From positions 2,170,001 through 2,234,000 of the forward strand of contig CBDFFQ010000001.1 in the NCBI GenBank assembly GCA_965246835.1: a stretch of DNA of 64,000 bases, in the 5' to 3' direction. The position numbers were made by a program, and so were the translations under genes. The stretch comes from JANPPS01 sp965246835. Its GTDB lineage: Bacteria > Pseudomonadota > Alphaproteobacteria > Acetobacterales > Acetobacteraceae. Of this stretch, positions 42,022-53,176 are shown one piece after another (position 1 is the first letter of the stretch; the number at the start of each line of letters is the position of its first letter). The notes under the pieces are model-generated. The model saw only the letters and a program-made list of their open reading frames with translations, had not been told where the DNA came from and ran no database searches.

Positions 42022-42988
42022 GGTTGAGCAGCGGTACGGCGGCCCCGCCCAGCATGGTCGCCGGCAGCTTGCCGTCCCAGCGGCGCGTGGTCTCGTAATC
42101 CACAACCCGTGGGTTGGCCGCCACCGCAGCACCCACCAGCTGCACGGCCGAGGCTTGGGCCTGGCCTAGCAAGGTCGTGGCCTGCGCCTCACCCTCCGCC
42201 CGCAGCACCGCCGCCTCCCGCTCCGCCCGGGCACGCACCACGGCGGCACGGGCCTCCCCCTCGGCCCGGGTCGTGACGGCCGTTGCCTGCGCTTCGGCCT
42301 GAACCTTGGTCTGCTCGCCCTCGTAGCGGATTTTGGCGACCGTGTTCTCCGCTTGCAGCGCATCGTTCTTGGCGCGGACCGCGGCCTCGACCGATTGCGT
42401 GAACGCCGGGCTGTATTCGATGCGGCTCAGCTGCAGATCCACCACCTCGATCCCGAACGAAGCGCCGACCGCCTCCTGGATCGAGCGGCGGATTTCGTTG
42501 GCGATGCTCTCGCGCTCCGCCGAGATGCTGACCGTGTTGCGCCGGGCAAACACGCGCAGCGCACGGTCCGCCACGATCGGGCGCAAATTCGCATCGATGT
42601 CCACGTTGCCGGAGCGGCCCACCCCATACAGCAGCCGGAACACGGCATCCGCCGGCACGCGGTAGTTCAGGCCGATGCCGATCTTCACGGACTGGTTGTC
42701 GATCGTATAGACGCCGAGGTCATTGGCCTGGAACGTGGTGAGGCTGACCTGCAGGTGATCGACCGTGTCCATGAAAGGGCGCTTGAAATGCAGGCCGGGG
42801 CCGATCGGCGCCGGGCTGGTGACGATGCCGAAGCGCCGCACGCCCGCCATCTCTGTCGGCTGCACCACGAAGAAGCTGCCGTCCAACGCGACCAGCGCCA
42901 GGACTGCGACGCCGCCCAGCAGCACCCACCGCCCCACACGGCCCGGTGCTACCCCCTGCACGCCAAAGGACGGGATAAGATTGTTCAT
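41993..42988 (-). CDS. SPFH/band 7 (prohibitin-like) membrane protein
   Basis: 331 residues from ATG 42988, six bases after GGAGGTATGAAC; an ATG at 42994 abuts the Shine-Dalgarno. One N-terminal membrane span (GRWVLLGGVAVLALVAL). The SPFH domain follows: FVVQPTEMAGVRRFG, GLHFKRPFMDTV, NVDIDANLRPIVADRALR, VVDLQLSRIEY. Then comes a long Ala/Glu/Arg coiled coil (residues 215-295) typical of prohibitin and HflK/C-like proteins that form rings. Probably scaffolds a membrane protease or microdomain. No protease partner is seen beside it. Confidence 0.87.
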   Translation of the reverse strand: MNNLIPSFGVQGVAPGRVGRWVLLGGVAVLALVALDGSFFVVQPTEMAGVRRFGIVTSPAPIGPGLHFKRPFMDTVDHLQVSLTTFQANDLGVYTIDNQSVKIGIGLNYRVPADAVFRLLYGVGRSGNVDIDANLRPIVADRALRVFARRNTVSISAERESIANEIRRSIQEAVGASFGIEVVDLQLSRIEYSPAFTQSVEAAVRAKNDALQAENTVAKIRYEGEQTKVQAEAQATAVTTRAEGEARAAVVRARAEREAAVLRAEGEAQATTLLGQAQASAVQLVGAAVAANPRVVDYETTRRWDGKLPATMLGGAAVPLLNLTPGATPGR

Positions 42989-43048
42989 GTTCATACCTCC
43001 GGACGATCATAAGGATCGATCCAGGGCTGCAACGAGGGGCTGAGACCC

Positions 43049-43681
43049 TCAGGCCGCGCGGGTCAGCCTCTTCAAGAACGCCGTGACCCGGTGGCGGCGC
43101 ATCTCGTAGCGCGCCTTGTCATCGGTCGTCATATAGTTGAGCTGCACCACGAAGCGCCGACCGACGAATTGCTTGTGGCCGTGCCAAGTCGTGGGGCCGT
43201 TCGGGAACACCAGCAGGCTGCCGTTCACGGGCGGCACCTCGACGGCGTAATTTTCGAGGTCATCGGGAGACCGTAGGAGGCGGAGGCAGCCTTCCTGCTT
43301 GGCCCAGGCTTCCGTCTCGGGATTGAGATACAACAACACCGTCACCCGCTTGGCGAGGCTGTCGCAGTGAATGCGGCCGTCCTTTTCGCGGGACTGGCCG
43401 CGCAACGTGACCATCGTGGGGGCGCTCGCCAGCTCCAAGCCGAATTTCTGCTCGACAGCCTGGCGAAAGCGCGGCCCCTCCAGCTCGGCCATCAAGGCCT
43501 GTGCTGCGGCACCGAGGCGCAGGCCCGTGGTCGGGAACGATCCGCCCTTGCTGAGCGCCGGAAGACCGGACACCACGTCGCTCAAGATCGGCTCCGGCAC
43601 GAAGCGCGGCACCACGATATGGGTGAACGGGTCGGCCGACACGGGGGTCGCGGTCATGGCCGCGTAATCGAGGGCGAGCAT
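43049..43681 (-). CDS. 2-oxoglutarate/Fe(II)-dependent oxygenase (P4H-like)
   Basis: 210 residues. The iron triad reads His105 and Asp107 (RIHCDS) and His167 (TTWHGH), with Arg175 or Arg176 for the 2-oxoglutarate carboxylate. VTVLLYLNP and GSLLVFPNG are double-stranded beta-helix strands of the prolyl-4-hydroxylase-like family. A hydroxylase of a protein or small molecule is expected; the substrate is unknown. No clear ribosome site precedes either candidate ATG. Stands alone with 37 bases before a small secreted protein gene. Confidence 0.82.
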   Translation of the reverse strand: MLALDYAAMTATPVSADPFTHIVVPRFVPEPILSDVVSGLPALSKGGSFPTTGLRLGAAAQALMAELEGPRFRQAVEQKFGLELASAPTMVTLRGQSREKDGRIHCDSLAKRVTVLLYLNPETEAWAKQEGCLRLLRSPDDLENYAVEVPPVNGSLLVFPNGPTTWHGHKQFVGRRFVVQLNYMTTDDKARYEMRRHRVTAFLKRLTRAA

Positions 43682-43718
43682 GGTGCGTATTAGGCGCCCC
43701 CCGGCCCGCCGCGCAAGA

Positions 43719-43940
43719 TCAGGTGCGCGGGTCCCGCCGCGGGCGCAGCACGCTCGTGGTGCTCAGGAACTGCGCGCATCGCAGCCGACCTTCGCAGCAC
43801 GGGGCCGCCCCGGCCGTGGCCACTCGCGACAAGCCGCTTTCGCACGTATAAACTTGACGGGCGGCGGGCGTGCGAATCTCGAGGGCGGACGCAGCGGAAG
43901 CCAGGGCGAACAGCGAGCTAGCGAGCAGGACCGTTTTCAT
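43719..43940 (-). CDS. Small secreted cysteine-containing protein
   Basis: 73 residues. A signal peptide (MKTVLLASSLFALASAASAL) ends with a classical ASA cut site. The mature 53 residues contain four cysteines (YTCESG, APCCEG, LRCAQ), so disulphides are likely in the periplasm. The tail is Arg-rich (RPRRDPRT). No family recognised. Ribosome site weak. The coding potential rests on the clean signal peptide and the cysteine pattern. Confidence 0.55.
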   Translation of the reverse strand: MKTVLLASSLFALASAASALEIRTPAARQVYTCESGLSRVATAGAAPCCEGRLRCAQFLSTTSVLRPRRDPRT

Positions 43941-44054
43941 GGGTTGCGTGACCTTTTTGTCAGAACGCGTTGAAAAAACAACGTGTCAAGCCGCCAGTTG
44001 GCTACACGCTCGCATTTGGTTGATCCGAGGCCCCCACAACGCGCGTGACCCGAG

Positions 44055-45194
44055 ATGAACGGGCCGCTCGCCGCCTACCGTCAAAAGCTCGCCGACGGAG
44101 AGTTGCTGACCGATCCGGTGCAGGCGCTGGCCGTGGAGCGGCTGCAGGCCCTCTGGCTCCGCCTGCGCCGCTACGACCCGGCGCAGGAACCGACCGAGGT
44201 CTCGCCCGGACGCTCGCTCCTGACCCGGCTGCTCGGCCGGAAGCGCGCCGACGACATCCCGGAAGACTACCCGAACGGCCTCTATCTCGTGGGGGATGTG
44301 GGCCGCGGCAAAAGCATGCTGATGGATTTGTTCTTCGCCACGGCGGAGGTGGCGCGCAAACGCCGGGTGCATTTCCACCAGTTCATGCAGGAGGCGCACC
44401 GGCACATGCACGCCGAACGCCAGGCCGGGCGCGGCGAAGACCCGATCCCCGCCCTGGCCGCCAGCATCGCCGGCGGCGCCGCGCTCCTCTGCTTCGACGA
44501 GTTCCAGATCACCGACGTCGCCGACGCCACCATCCTCGGCCGGCTGTTTCAGGCGTTGTTCGCCCGCGGCGTGGTGGTTGTGGCGACCAGCAACACGCGG
44601 ATGGACGATCTGTTCCTGGGCCAACCCGGCCGCGACGCCTTCCTGCCGTTCATCGCGCTGCTGAAGCAGCATCTCGACATAATCGTCATGCACGGCTCCC
44701 GCGATTGGCGCCGGCAAAGGCTGCGCGGCATCCCGACCTGGCATGTGCCGAGCGACACCCGGGCCGACCAGGCGCTGGACCAGGCCTTTGCCGAGTTGAC
44801 CCAAGGGGCGGCGCCGAAATCCGAGCGGCTGCACGTCATGGGCCACACCGTCACGGTGCCGCTGGCCGCTCATGGCGTGGCGCGGTTCGATTTTGAGGCG
44901 CTGTGCGGGCAGCCATTGGGCGCCGGGGACTACCTCGCGCTCGCCACGCATTATCAGGCGCTGGTGCTGGACGGCGTGCCCCGGCTGTCGCCCGACAATT
45001 ACGACATGGCCCGGCGCTTCATCGTGCTGGTGGACGCGCTGTATGACCACCGGGTCAAGCTGGTGGCCAGTGCCGATGCGGTGCCGGATGAGCTGTATCA
45101 GCGGGGCGAGGGGGCCCGCGCCTTCGAACGCACGGCTTCCCGCCTCGAGGAGATGCAGAGCCGCGAATACCTGTCTTTGCCGCACCTCACGTGA
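44055..45194 (+). CDS. zapE: Cell division ATPase ZapE (AFG1-like)
   Basis: 379 residues. Walker A is GDVGRGKSMLMD (80-91) and Walker B LLCFDEFQITD. HFHQFMQEAHRHMH and VATSNTRMDDLF are ZapE/AFG1 family motifs, and DNYDMARRFIVLVDALYDHRVKLV is the conserved end. In E. coli ZapE acts on FtsZ at the constriction site under stress. In alphaproteobacteria the gene often neighbours mdh or sdh, as here. Complete length and no deviations seen. The 114 bases before it hold only an imperfect A6-loop hairpin. Confidence 0.93.
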   Translation: MNGPLAAYRQKLADGELLTDPVQALAVERLQALWLRLRRYDPAQEPTEVSPGRSLLTRLLGRKRADDIPEDYPNGLYLVGDVGRGKSMLMDLFFATAEVARKRRVHFHQFMQEAHRHMHAERQAGRGEDPIPALAASIAGGAALLCFDEFQITDVADATILGRLFQALFARGVVVVATSNTRMDDLFLGQPGRDAFLPFIALLKQHLDIIVMHGSRDWRRQRLRGIPTWHVPSDTRADQALDQAFAELTQGAAPKSERLHVMGHTVTVPLAAHGVARFDFEALCGQPLGAGDYLALATHYQALVLDGVPRLSPDNYDMARRFIVLVDALYDHRVKLVASADAVPDELYQRGEGARAFERTASRLEEMQSREYLSLPHLT

Positions 45195-45275
45195 TTGCTA
45201 CCGGGGTCACGGAAGTGACACGCGATTTCTGAGGTGAGTTCGGGACATTAGCCGGGTCTAAATGGGAGACCAGGC

Positions 45276-46865
45276 ATGACCGTCGCGCGAATCCTACCGG
45301 CATCCACGATCGCCTTCGCCATCGCTTTCCCCGCCCAGGCACAGGACGCCGCCCGGCTGGCCGCGATCGAGGCGCAGATCCGCAGCCTGCAATCCGAGTT
45401 GCAGCGGATGCGGCGGGACCTGGCGCAGAAGGACACCGAAATTCGCGCCGCCCGGCAAGAAGCGACCCGCGCCCGGAGCGGCCCCTCCCGTGCTGCGCCA
45501 CCAGCAGCCGAGCCGGGGCGGCAGGCGGCGGCAACCCCCGACAGCTCACCGGCCCAGAGCAGCGCCCCAGCCTCCACCACGGCCTCCACCACGGCCCCGG
45601 CCTCGGCCGATGAGAAGCCGGGCGGCATCACTTTCCCGAATGGTCGGCCGACCCTGAGTTCCGGTGACAAGCGCTTCTCCGCGGCAGTCGGGCTGCAGCT
45701 GCACTACGATATCGGCGGCTATTTCCAGGGATCGCGCATGCCCGACACCCGGGCCGTGCCGCGGCTCGATACGTTCGGGCAGAATCTGCGCCGGGCACGG
45801 ATCCCGTTCGTGTTCAAATACGACGAGTTCCAGGCCAACATCACGCCCGAGTTCGGCGGCTCGCCCGACGGCACGCCCAGCCTGTTCGAGGCGAACATCA
45901 ACTGGTCCCCGATCAAGCCGCTGACGGCCACCATCGGCTACTACAAGCCGCAATACACGCTGCAAGACAGCATGAGTTCGAACGATTTCCTGTTCCTCGA
46001 GCGGCCGTCCATCGTCGAGATCGCGCGCGGCATCGCAGCCGGGGACGCGCGGGCCGTCGTGGGCGCGCGCTGGGCGGCGGACCGGTATTTCGTCGCGGGA
46101 TACCTCACCGGCGGTACCTACGGCTCGCAAACCGCTTCGGGCGCCACGCCGCAGCAGACGGGTGCCGCGCTCCGCGTGGCGGGGCGGCCGGTCGCGACGG
46201 GCGATTGGGACCTCGACATCGGCTTCTCCGCCTCCGACGCGTTCCGCATCCAGCGCACATCGGCGGGGCAGACGCTCAATCTGCAGGACCGGCCGGAGTT
46301 GCGGATCGACCAGAACCGGCTGGTGTCGACCGGCGCGCTCAACGCCCGGAGCGCCTACACCTACGGGCCGGAGCTCGGGCTGCGCTACAGGAATTTCCTG
46401 CTGCAAGGCGAGTATATCCGGATCGGCGTGGACCGGAACGATGGCGGGGCCGCGGTGCGGACGCCGGGCCTGTCGTTCGATGGCGGCTATGCGGAGGCGA
46501 GCTGGGTGATCACCGGGGAGCCCCGGCGCTATGTCGCGACGGCCGGCGCGTTCGGCAATCCGAAGCCGGAGCACCCGTTCTCGCTCAAGGACGGCGGCTA
46601 TGGCGCTTTCGAGCTGGTGGGCCGCTACAGCCACGTCAACCTGAACGACCGCGTGACCCGGGCCTTGGCGGCCAGCAGCACCGGGGGCGTCTATGGCGGG
46701 ACGCAGACGGTGTATGCGGTGGGGCTCAACTGGTATCCGAACGAGCACCTGCGGCTGATGCTGGACTACGACCTCATCGATGTCGACAAGCTGAACGCAG
46801 GTGGCACGACGCAGGTGGGACAGCGTGTGCACGCCGTGGGCCTCCGGGCGCAGGCGGCTTTCTAA
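45276..46865 (+). CDS. OprO/OprP-like outer-membrane porin
   Basis: 529 residues with a signal peptide cut near PAQAQ. Residues 25-65 form a coiled coil (RLAAIEAQIRSLQSELQRM) as in trimeric OprP-type and some OprB-like porins. A Pro/Ala/Ser linker follows, then beta-strands from about residue 110: FSAAVGLQLHYDIGGYFQ, LRRARIPFVFKYDEF, ATIGYYKPQYTLQDSMSSND. The C-terminal residue is Phe. Likely takes up phosphate, polyphosphate or small anions. GTCAC-GGAA-GTGAC upstream at 45206-45219 is a short palindrome. Its stop overlaps the convergent GT2 stop by four bases. Confidence 0.88.
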   Translation: MTVARILPASTIAFAIAFPAQAQDAARLAAIEAQIRSLQSELQRMRRDLAQKDTEIRAARQEATRARSGPSRAAPPAAEPGRQAAATPDSSPAQSSAPASTTASTTAPASADEKPGGITFPNGRPTLSSGDKRFSAAVGLQLHYDIGGYFQGSRMPDTRAVPRLDTFGQNLRRARIPFVFKYDEFQANITPEFGGSPDGTPSLFEANINWSPIKPLTATIGYYKPQYTLQDSMSSNDFLFLERPSIVEIARGIAAGDARAVVGARWAADRYFVAGYLTGGTYGSQTASGATPQQTGAALRVAGRPVATGDWDLDIGFSASDAFRIQRTSAGQTLNLQDRPELRIDQNRLVSTGALNARSAYTYGPELGLRYRNFLLQGEYIRIGVDRNDGGAAVRTPGLSFDGGYAEASWVITGEPRRYVATAGAFGNPKPEHPFSLKDGGYGAFELVGRYSHVNLNDRVTRALAASSTGGVYGGTQTVYAVGLNWYPNEHLRLMLDYDLIDVDKLNAGGTTQVGQRVHAVGLRAQAAF

Positions 46866-49054
46866 AGCGCGGGTTGCTCCCAGGCCTGCACCACGCGCTG
46901 CGCCGCGGGCGTGAGCGTCCGGTGTTCGGGCGGGAGCAGGTCCTGCGGGTCACCGGGCACGCCGCCCAGCCGCTCGATGAACTCGCAGCACACTTTCTCG
47001 AGCCGGCGGACGATGCGATTCACATCGTCCTCGGTTTGGCCATAGGGAGTGAAGCCGGGGGCCAAAGACGGGCTGTGATAATGCAGCACGAGCTGCCGCT
47101 GCTTTTGCGCCAGCATCGTGTGGATCAGCGCGATCTGCGTCCGCGCCGGCACGCCCTCCGGCGTCAGCGTCGCGGTCTCGAGGAGATGCAGCCGCGACAG
47201 GATGCCCGGGAGGGACGCCCGCTTCGCCAACCGCGTCTTGAGCAGGCCCCCCACCCCGGTCGGCCGGCCGGCGAGCACTCCGGTCTGTCCGCGCGTCATC
47301 GGGAGGCAGGCGATGCGGCCGTCCAGCACGCTTTGCGGCGCGGAGGTGAAGGCCCGGAAATCCGGGCCGCCATGCGGGCTGAGGTCGCGGCCAGGGATGA
47401 CGCTGAGGTCGACGCAGATGCCGCTTTCGGCCAGCAGCGCCATCGTGTTGGGACCCACGCCATACCGTCCGGCCTTGAAGAACCGGGCATCGAACCCGAA
47501 CGTCGCGCGGAATTGATCCAGCAACACGCGCAGCTTCCGCCGCTCCAGCTCGACCGGCAGGTTGCCTGCGTAGGAGTTATGGACCGACAGCTCCTCCTCG
47601 AAGGGCGGGGTGATCCAGGGGTGGAGATGGGCGCCGACCTCGCAGCCGCCGCGGTCGTAGATCGCCTGCAGCGGGCGATAGCCTTCTTCTTGGCTCAGGA
47701 CCGCGTAATCCGCGACGTAGATCGGGCGCAGCCCATACCGGTCGAACACCGCCTGCCCGCGCTCCACGGCCCGCATGGCGGTGACGTTCGTGAGCGCGCG
47801 GTCGAACGGGGCGGACCAGTCGAACTCGGCCTCGGTATCGATCACGACGAACAGGGTCGCCGGCCGTTCCGGATCGGGGGGGACCGTGCGGTAGGTGACA
47901 CCGGACAGCTGCGTGGTGGCCGGGGCGGCGATGGGCCGGGGCCCCACGGCCTGCTCGAGGTTGCGGATGCGGGGCAGCATGGTTTGCTTGTAAGGCACCA
48001 GCCCGGACATCGTGGACACCGCCGCCGATGTCAGCCCCGGCCCGCGATGCGCCACGAACGGGGGTGGCGGCACCAAATGCGCGCCCATGAACCCGGACCG
48101 GACGCTGCTGCGCACCACGTCCCACCACAGCGCGCTCGCCTGCCCGACAATGTCCGCGCGGTCGTTGGGATCAACCGGGTTGTGGGCGAGGAACGCCTCC
48201 AGCAGCCGGTTCAGCACCGCCCCGACCTGGGTCAGCGTCCGGCTATCGAGCGGCGGCTTGCGGCCGAACAGATAGGTGATCACGAAGGCGGCCAGCGTGT
48301 CCGCCTCGGCACCGAACCAAGGCCGATACGCCGCCGTCAGCACCCGGCAAGACTGCGCCACCATCTGCGCCTCATGCTGGACCGAAACGCCGCCGGGGTG
48401 CCGGCGATAGAGGAGTAGCGGCTCGTTGATGAAGCCGAGCTGACCGACCCGCATGACGCGATGGCAGAACTCGAAGTCCTCGGCATACCGATACTCGTCC
48501 AGCAGGAATTGCCCGAGCGAGGCGACCGTGCTGGCGCGATACATGAGGGTGGAATGCCCGAACGGGTTCCCGACATGCAGCAGCCAGCGCAGCATCATGG
48601 GCGAGGTGCCATAGACGCTGCGGCCCGGCCGGGTCACGCCCTGTTCCAAGTAGAAGGTGCCGGTGCCGACCAGGGCGGTGCTCGGTGAGGCGTCGAGGAA
48701 CATGACCTGCCGTGCCAGGCGGGTCGGCAGGCTCACGTCATCGGCGTCGAACGGGGCGATCAGCTCGCCGCGCGCCATCGCCATGCCGCGGTTGCGCGCG
48801 CCGACCACGCCGAGGTTGCGCTCGTTCCGGACCAGGCGGAGCCGGGGGTCGTGATACCGGGCCAGGATCTCGGGCGTGCGGTCGGTGGAGGCGTCGTCCA
48901 CGACGATCAGCTCGAAATCGGCGAAGGTCTGACTGAAGATGCTTTCGATGCACTGCGCGATGTAGGGCTCGGCATTGTAGGCAGCCGTCAACACCGTGAC
49001 CCTGGGCCCCCGGCGAGGTCCGGCCTCGCGGGCCTGAAAGGTCTGTGCGTCCAC
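46862..49054 (-). CDS. GT2 glycosyltransferase fused to polysaccharide-deacetylase-like domain
   Basis: 730 residues from GTG 49054, six bases after GGAGA; GTG 49057 and TTG 49108 are less likely. Residues 18-250 are a GT2 domain: VTVLTAAYNAEPYIAQCIESI, VVDDASTDRT, and DAD at 103-105 for metal-nucleotide binding. Residues 400-700 resemble a NodB-like deacetylase of the WalW kind: FVVIDTEAEFDW gives an acidic metal motif and EVGAHLHPW an HxH. The linker (260-395) is unassigned. One chain could therefore transfer and then deacetylate a sugar. No membrane span or signal peptide is evident. Convergent with the porin. Confidence 0.8.
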   Translation of the reverse strand: MDAQTFQAREAGPRRGPRVTVLTAAYNAEPYIAQCIESIFSQTFADFELIVVDDASTDRTPEILARYHDPRLRLVRNERNLGVVGARNRGMAMARGELIAPFDADDVSLPTRLARQVMFLDASPSTALVGTGTFYLEQGVTRPGRSVYGTSPMMLRWLLHVGNPFGHSTLMYRASTVASLGQFLLDEYRYAEDFEFCHRVMRVGQLGFINEPLLLYRRHPGGVSVQHEAQMVAQSCRVLTAAYRPWFGAEADTLAAFVITYLFGRKPPLDSRTLTQVGAVLNRLLEAFLAHNPVDPNDRADIVGQASALWWDVVRSSVRSGFMGAHLVPPPPFVAHRGPGLTSAAVSTMSGLVPYKQTMLPRIRNLEQAVGPRPIAAPATTQLSGVTYRTVPPDPERPATLFVVIDTEAEFDWSAPFDRALTNVTAMRAVERGQAVFDRYGLRPIYVADYAVLSQEEGYRPLQAIYDRGGCEVGAHLHPWITPPFEEELSVHNSYAGNLPVELERRKLRVLLDQFRATFGFDARFFKAGRYGVGPNTMALLAESGICVDLSVIPGRDLSPHGGPDFRAFTSAPQSVLDGRIACLPMTRGQTGVLAGRPTGVGGLLKTRLAKRASLPGILSRLHLLETATLTPEGVPARTQIALIHTMLAQKQRQLVLHYHSPSLAPGFTPYGQTEDDVNRIVRRLEKVCCEFIERLGGVPGDPQDLLPPEHRTLTPAAQRVVQAWEQPAL

Positions 49055-49182
49055 CACGCTCTCCGTCACGCCGGGAAAGATGATACAACAAACGGCACTG
49101 CTCCGCAAAAACGGGTCAATGTGTCGGCGTTTCCGCGCCTTGCCCGGCCCGATTCGATGCTGTAGTCACCCGCAATCCTTCC

Positions 49183-49246
49183 GGAGGCGGGCAAACCGCC
49201 TTTTGCTCACATCCCGAGGCGGGCCAACCGCCTCTTGCTCACATCC
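49183..49246. repeat. Two-copy 32-bp tandem repeat upstream of mdh
   Basis: 49183-49214 and 49215-49246 are near-identical units. Differences are limited to about three positions, for example GGGCAAACCGCC against GGGCCAACCGCC. Each copy contains GGCGGG-x2-3-ACCGCC, a small hairpin, then a shared TTGCTCACATCC end. The second unit ends ten bases before the mdh ATG. It could be a duplicated operator or attenuator for mdh. Confidence 0.7.
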
Positions 49247-49256
49247 AGGAACGTTC

Positions 49257-50210
49257 ATGGCACGCAGCAAGATCGCCCTCATCGGCGCCGGCAATATCGG
49301 CGGCACGCTCGCCCATCTGATCGGGTTGAAGGAGCTGGGGGACGTGGCGCTGTTCGACGTGTTCGGCGGTGTCGCGGCCGGCAAGGCGCTGGACATCATG
49401 CAGTCGGGCCCCGTGGACGGGTTCGACAGCCACATGGTGGGCGGCAGCGATTACAGCGCGATCGCGGGCGCGGACGTGGTGATCGTGACGGCCGGGTTCC
49501 CGCGTCAGCCCGGCATGAGCCGGGATGACCTGGTGGCGAAGAACGCCGGCGTGATCGCGACGGTCGCGGACGGCATCAAGCAATACTGCCCCGGCGCCTT
49601 CGTGATCGTGATCACCAACCCGCTCGATGCGATGGTGTGGGTCATGCAGCAGAAATCCGGTCTGCCGCCGCACATGGTGGTCGGCATGGCCGGCGTGCTC
49701 GACAGCTCGCGCTTCCGGCTGTTCCTGGCGCACGAGTTCAACGTCTCGGTCGAGGATGTGACCGCCTTCGTGCTGGGCGGACATGGCGACACGATGGTGC
49801 CGCTGGTGCGCTACAGCACCGTGGCGGGCATCCCGGTGCCGGACCTGATCAAGATGGGCTGGTCCACGCAGGAGAAGATCGACGCGATCTGCGCCCGCAC
49901 CGCCAATGGCGGCGGGGAGATCGTGAAGCTGCTGGAAAAGGGCAGCGCCTTCTACGCCCCGGCCGCCAGCGCCATCGCCATGGCGGAGAGTTTTCTGCGC
50001 GACAAGAAGCGGGTCCTGCCGGCGGCCGCGCACCTCACCGGCCAGTATGGCGTGAAGGACCTCTATGTCGGCGTGCCGGTCGTGATCGGTGCGGGCGGCG
50101 TCGAGCGGGTGATCGAGGTGTCGCTGACCCCGGACGAGAAGGCAGCCTTCGACAAAAGCTGCGCCTCCGTGCAGGAATTGATCGACGCCAGCCGCAAGCT
50201 GGTCGGCTGA
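49257..50210 (+). CDS. mdh: NAD-dependent malate dehydrogenase
   Basis: 317 residues, lactate-dehydrogenase-like type usual in alphaproteobacteria. NAD fold IALIGAGNIGGTLAHL with the acidic residue in ALFDV, substrate loop FPRQPGMSRDDL, and catalytic His in LGGHGDTMVPL. Oxidises malate to oxaloacetate in the TCA cycle. It is 88 bases from sucA, where most relatives have sucC and sucD. Start chosen by alignment of MARSKIALIG with the family. Confidence 0.95.
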   Translation: MARSKIALIGAGNIGGTLAHLIGLKELGDVALFDVFGGVAAGKALDIMQSGPVDGFDSHMVGGSDYSAIAGADVVIVTAGFPRQPGMSRDDLVAKNAGVIATVADGIKQYCPGAFVIVITNPLDAMVWVMQQKSGLPPHMVVGMAGVLDSSRFRLFLAHEFNVSVEDVTAFVLGGHGDTMVPLVRYSTVAGIPVPDLIKMGWSTQEKIDAICARTANGGGEIVKLLEKGSAFYAPAASAIAMAESFLRDKKRVLPAAAHLTGQYGVKDLYVGVPVVIGAGGVERVIEVSLTPDEKAAFDKSCASVQELIDASRKLVG

Positions 50211-50241
50211 CGCAAGGCTGGGTGGCACTAACACGGGGGCT

Positions 50242-50279
50242 GCCGGGCCCATATCCCGGCTAAGCGGTGCCGAACCGCT
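50242..50279 (+). other. Two small hairpins between mdh and sucA
   Basis: GCCGGG (50242-50247) pairs with CCCGGC (50255-50260), and AGCGGT (50263-50268) with ACCGCT (50274-50279). Both stems are perfect six-base arms. Without T-tracts they are weak terminators at best. They could cause partial termination or mark the 5' leader of a separate sucA transcript. Confidence 0.35.
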
Positions 50280-50298
50280 CTGATCCAAGGGAAGAAAC

Positions 50299-53163
<2,865 letters not shown>

Positions 53164-53176
53164 GGACGATCAGAAC

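Noticed and set aside
38617..42132. Very long antisense open frame (about 1170 codons) across sdhA, sdhB and the phosphatase
   Set aside because: It mirrors proven sdh genes, its translation is rich in His, Arg, Gly and Val without domain motifs, and high GC removes stop codons from antisense frames.
45546..46832. 428-codon minus-strand frame opposite the porin
   Set aside because: Arg/His/Pro-rich shadow without signal or domain; the plus frame has a signal peptide, coiled coil and terminal Phe.
49183..49246. CRISPR-like array
   Set aside because: Only two directly abutting units with no spacers; a simple tandem duplication explains it.
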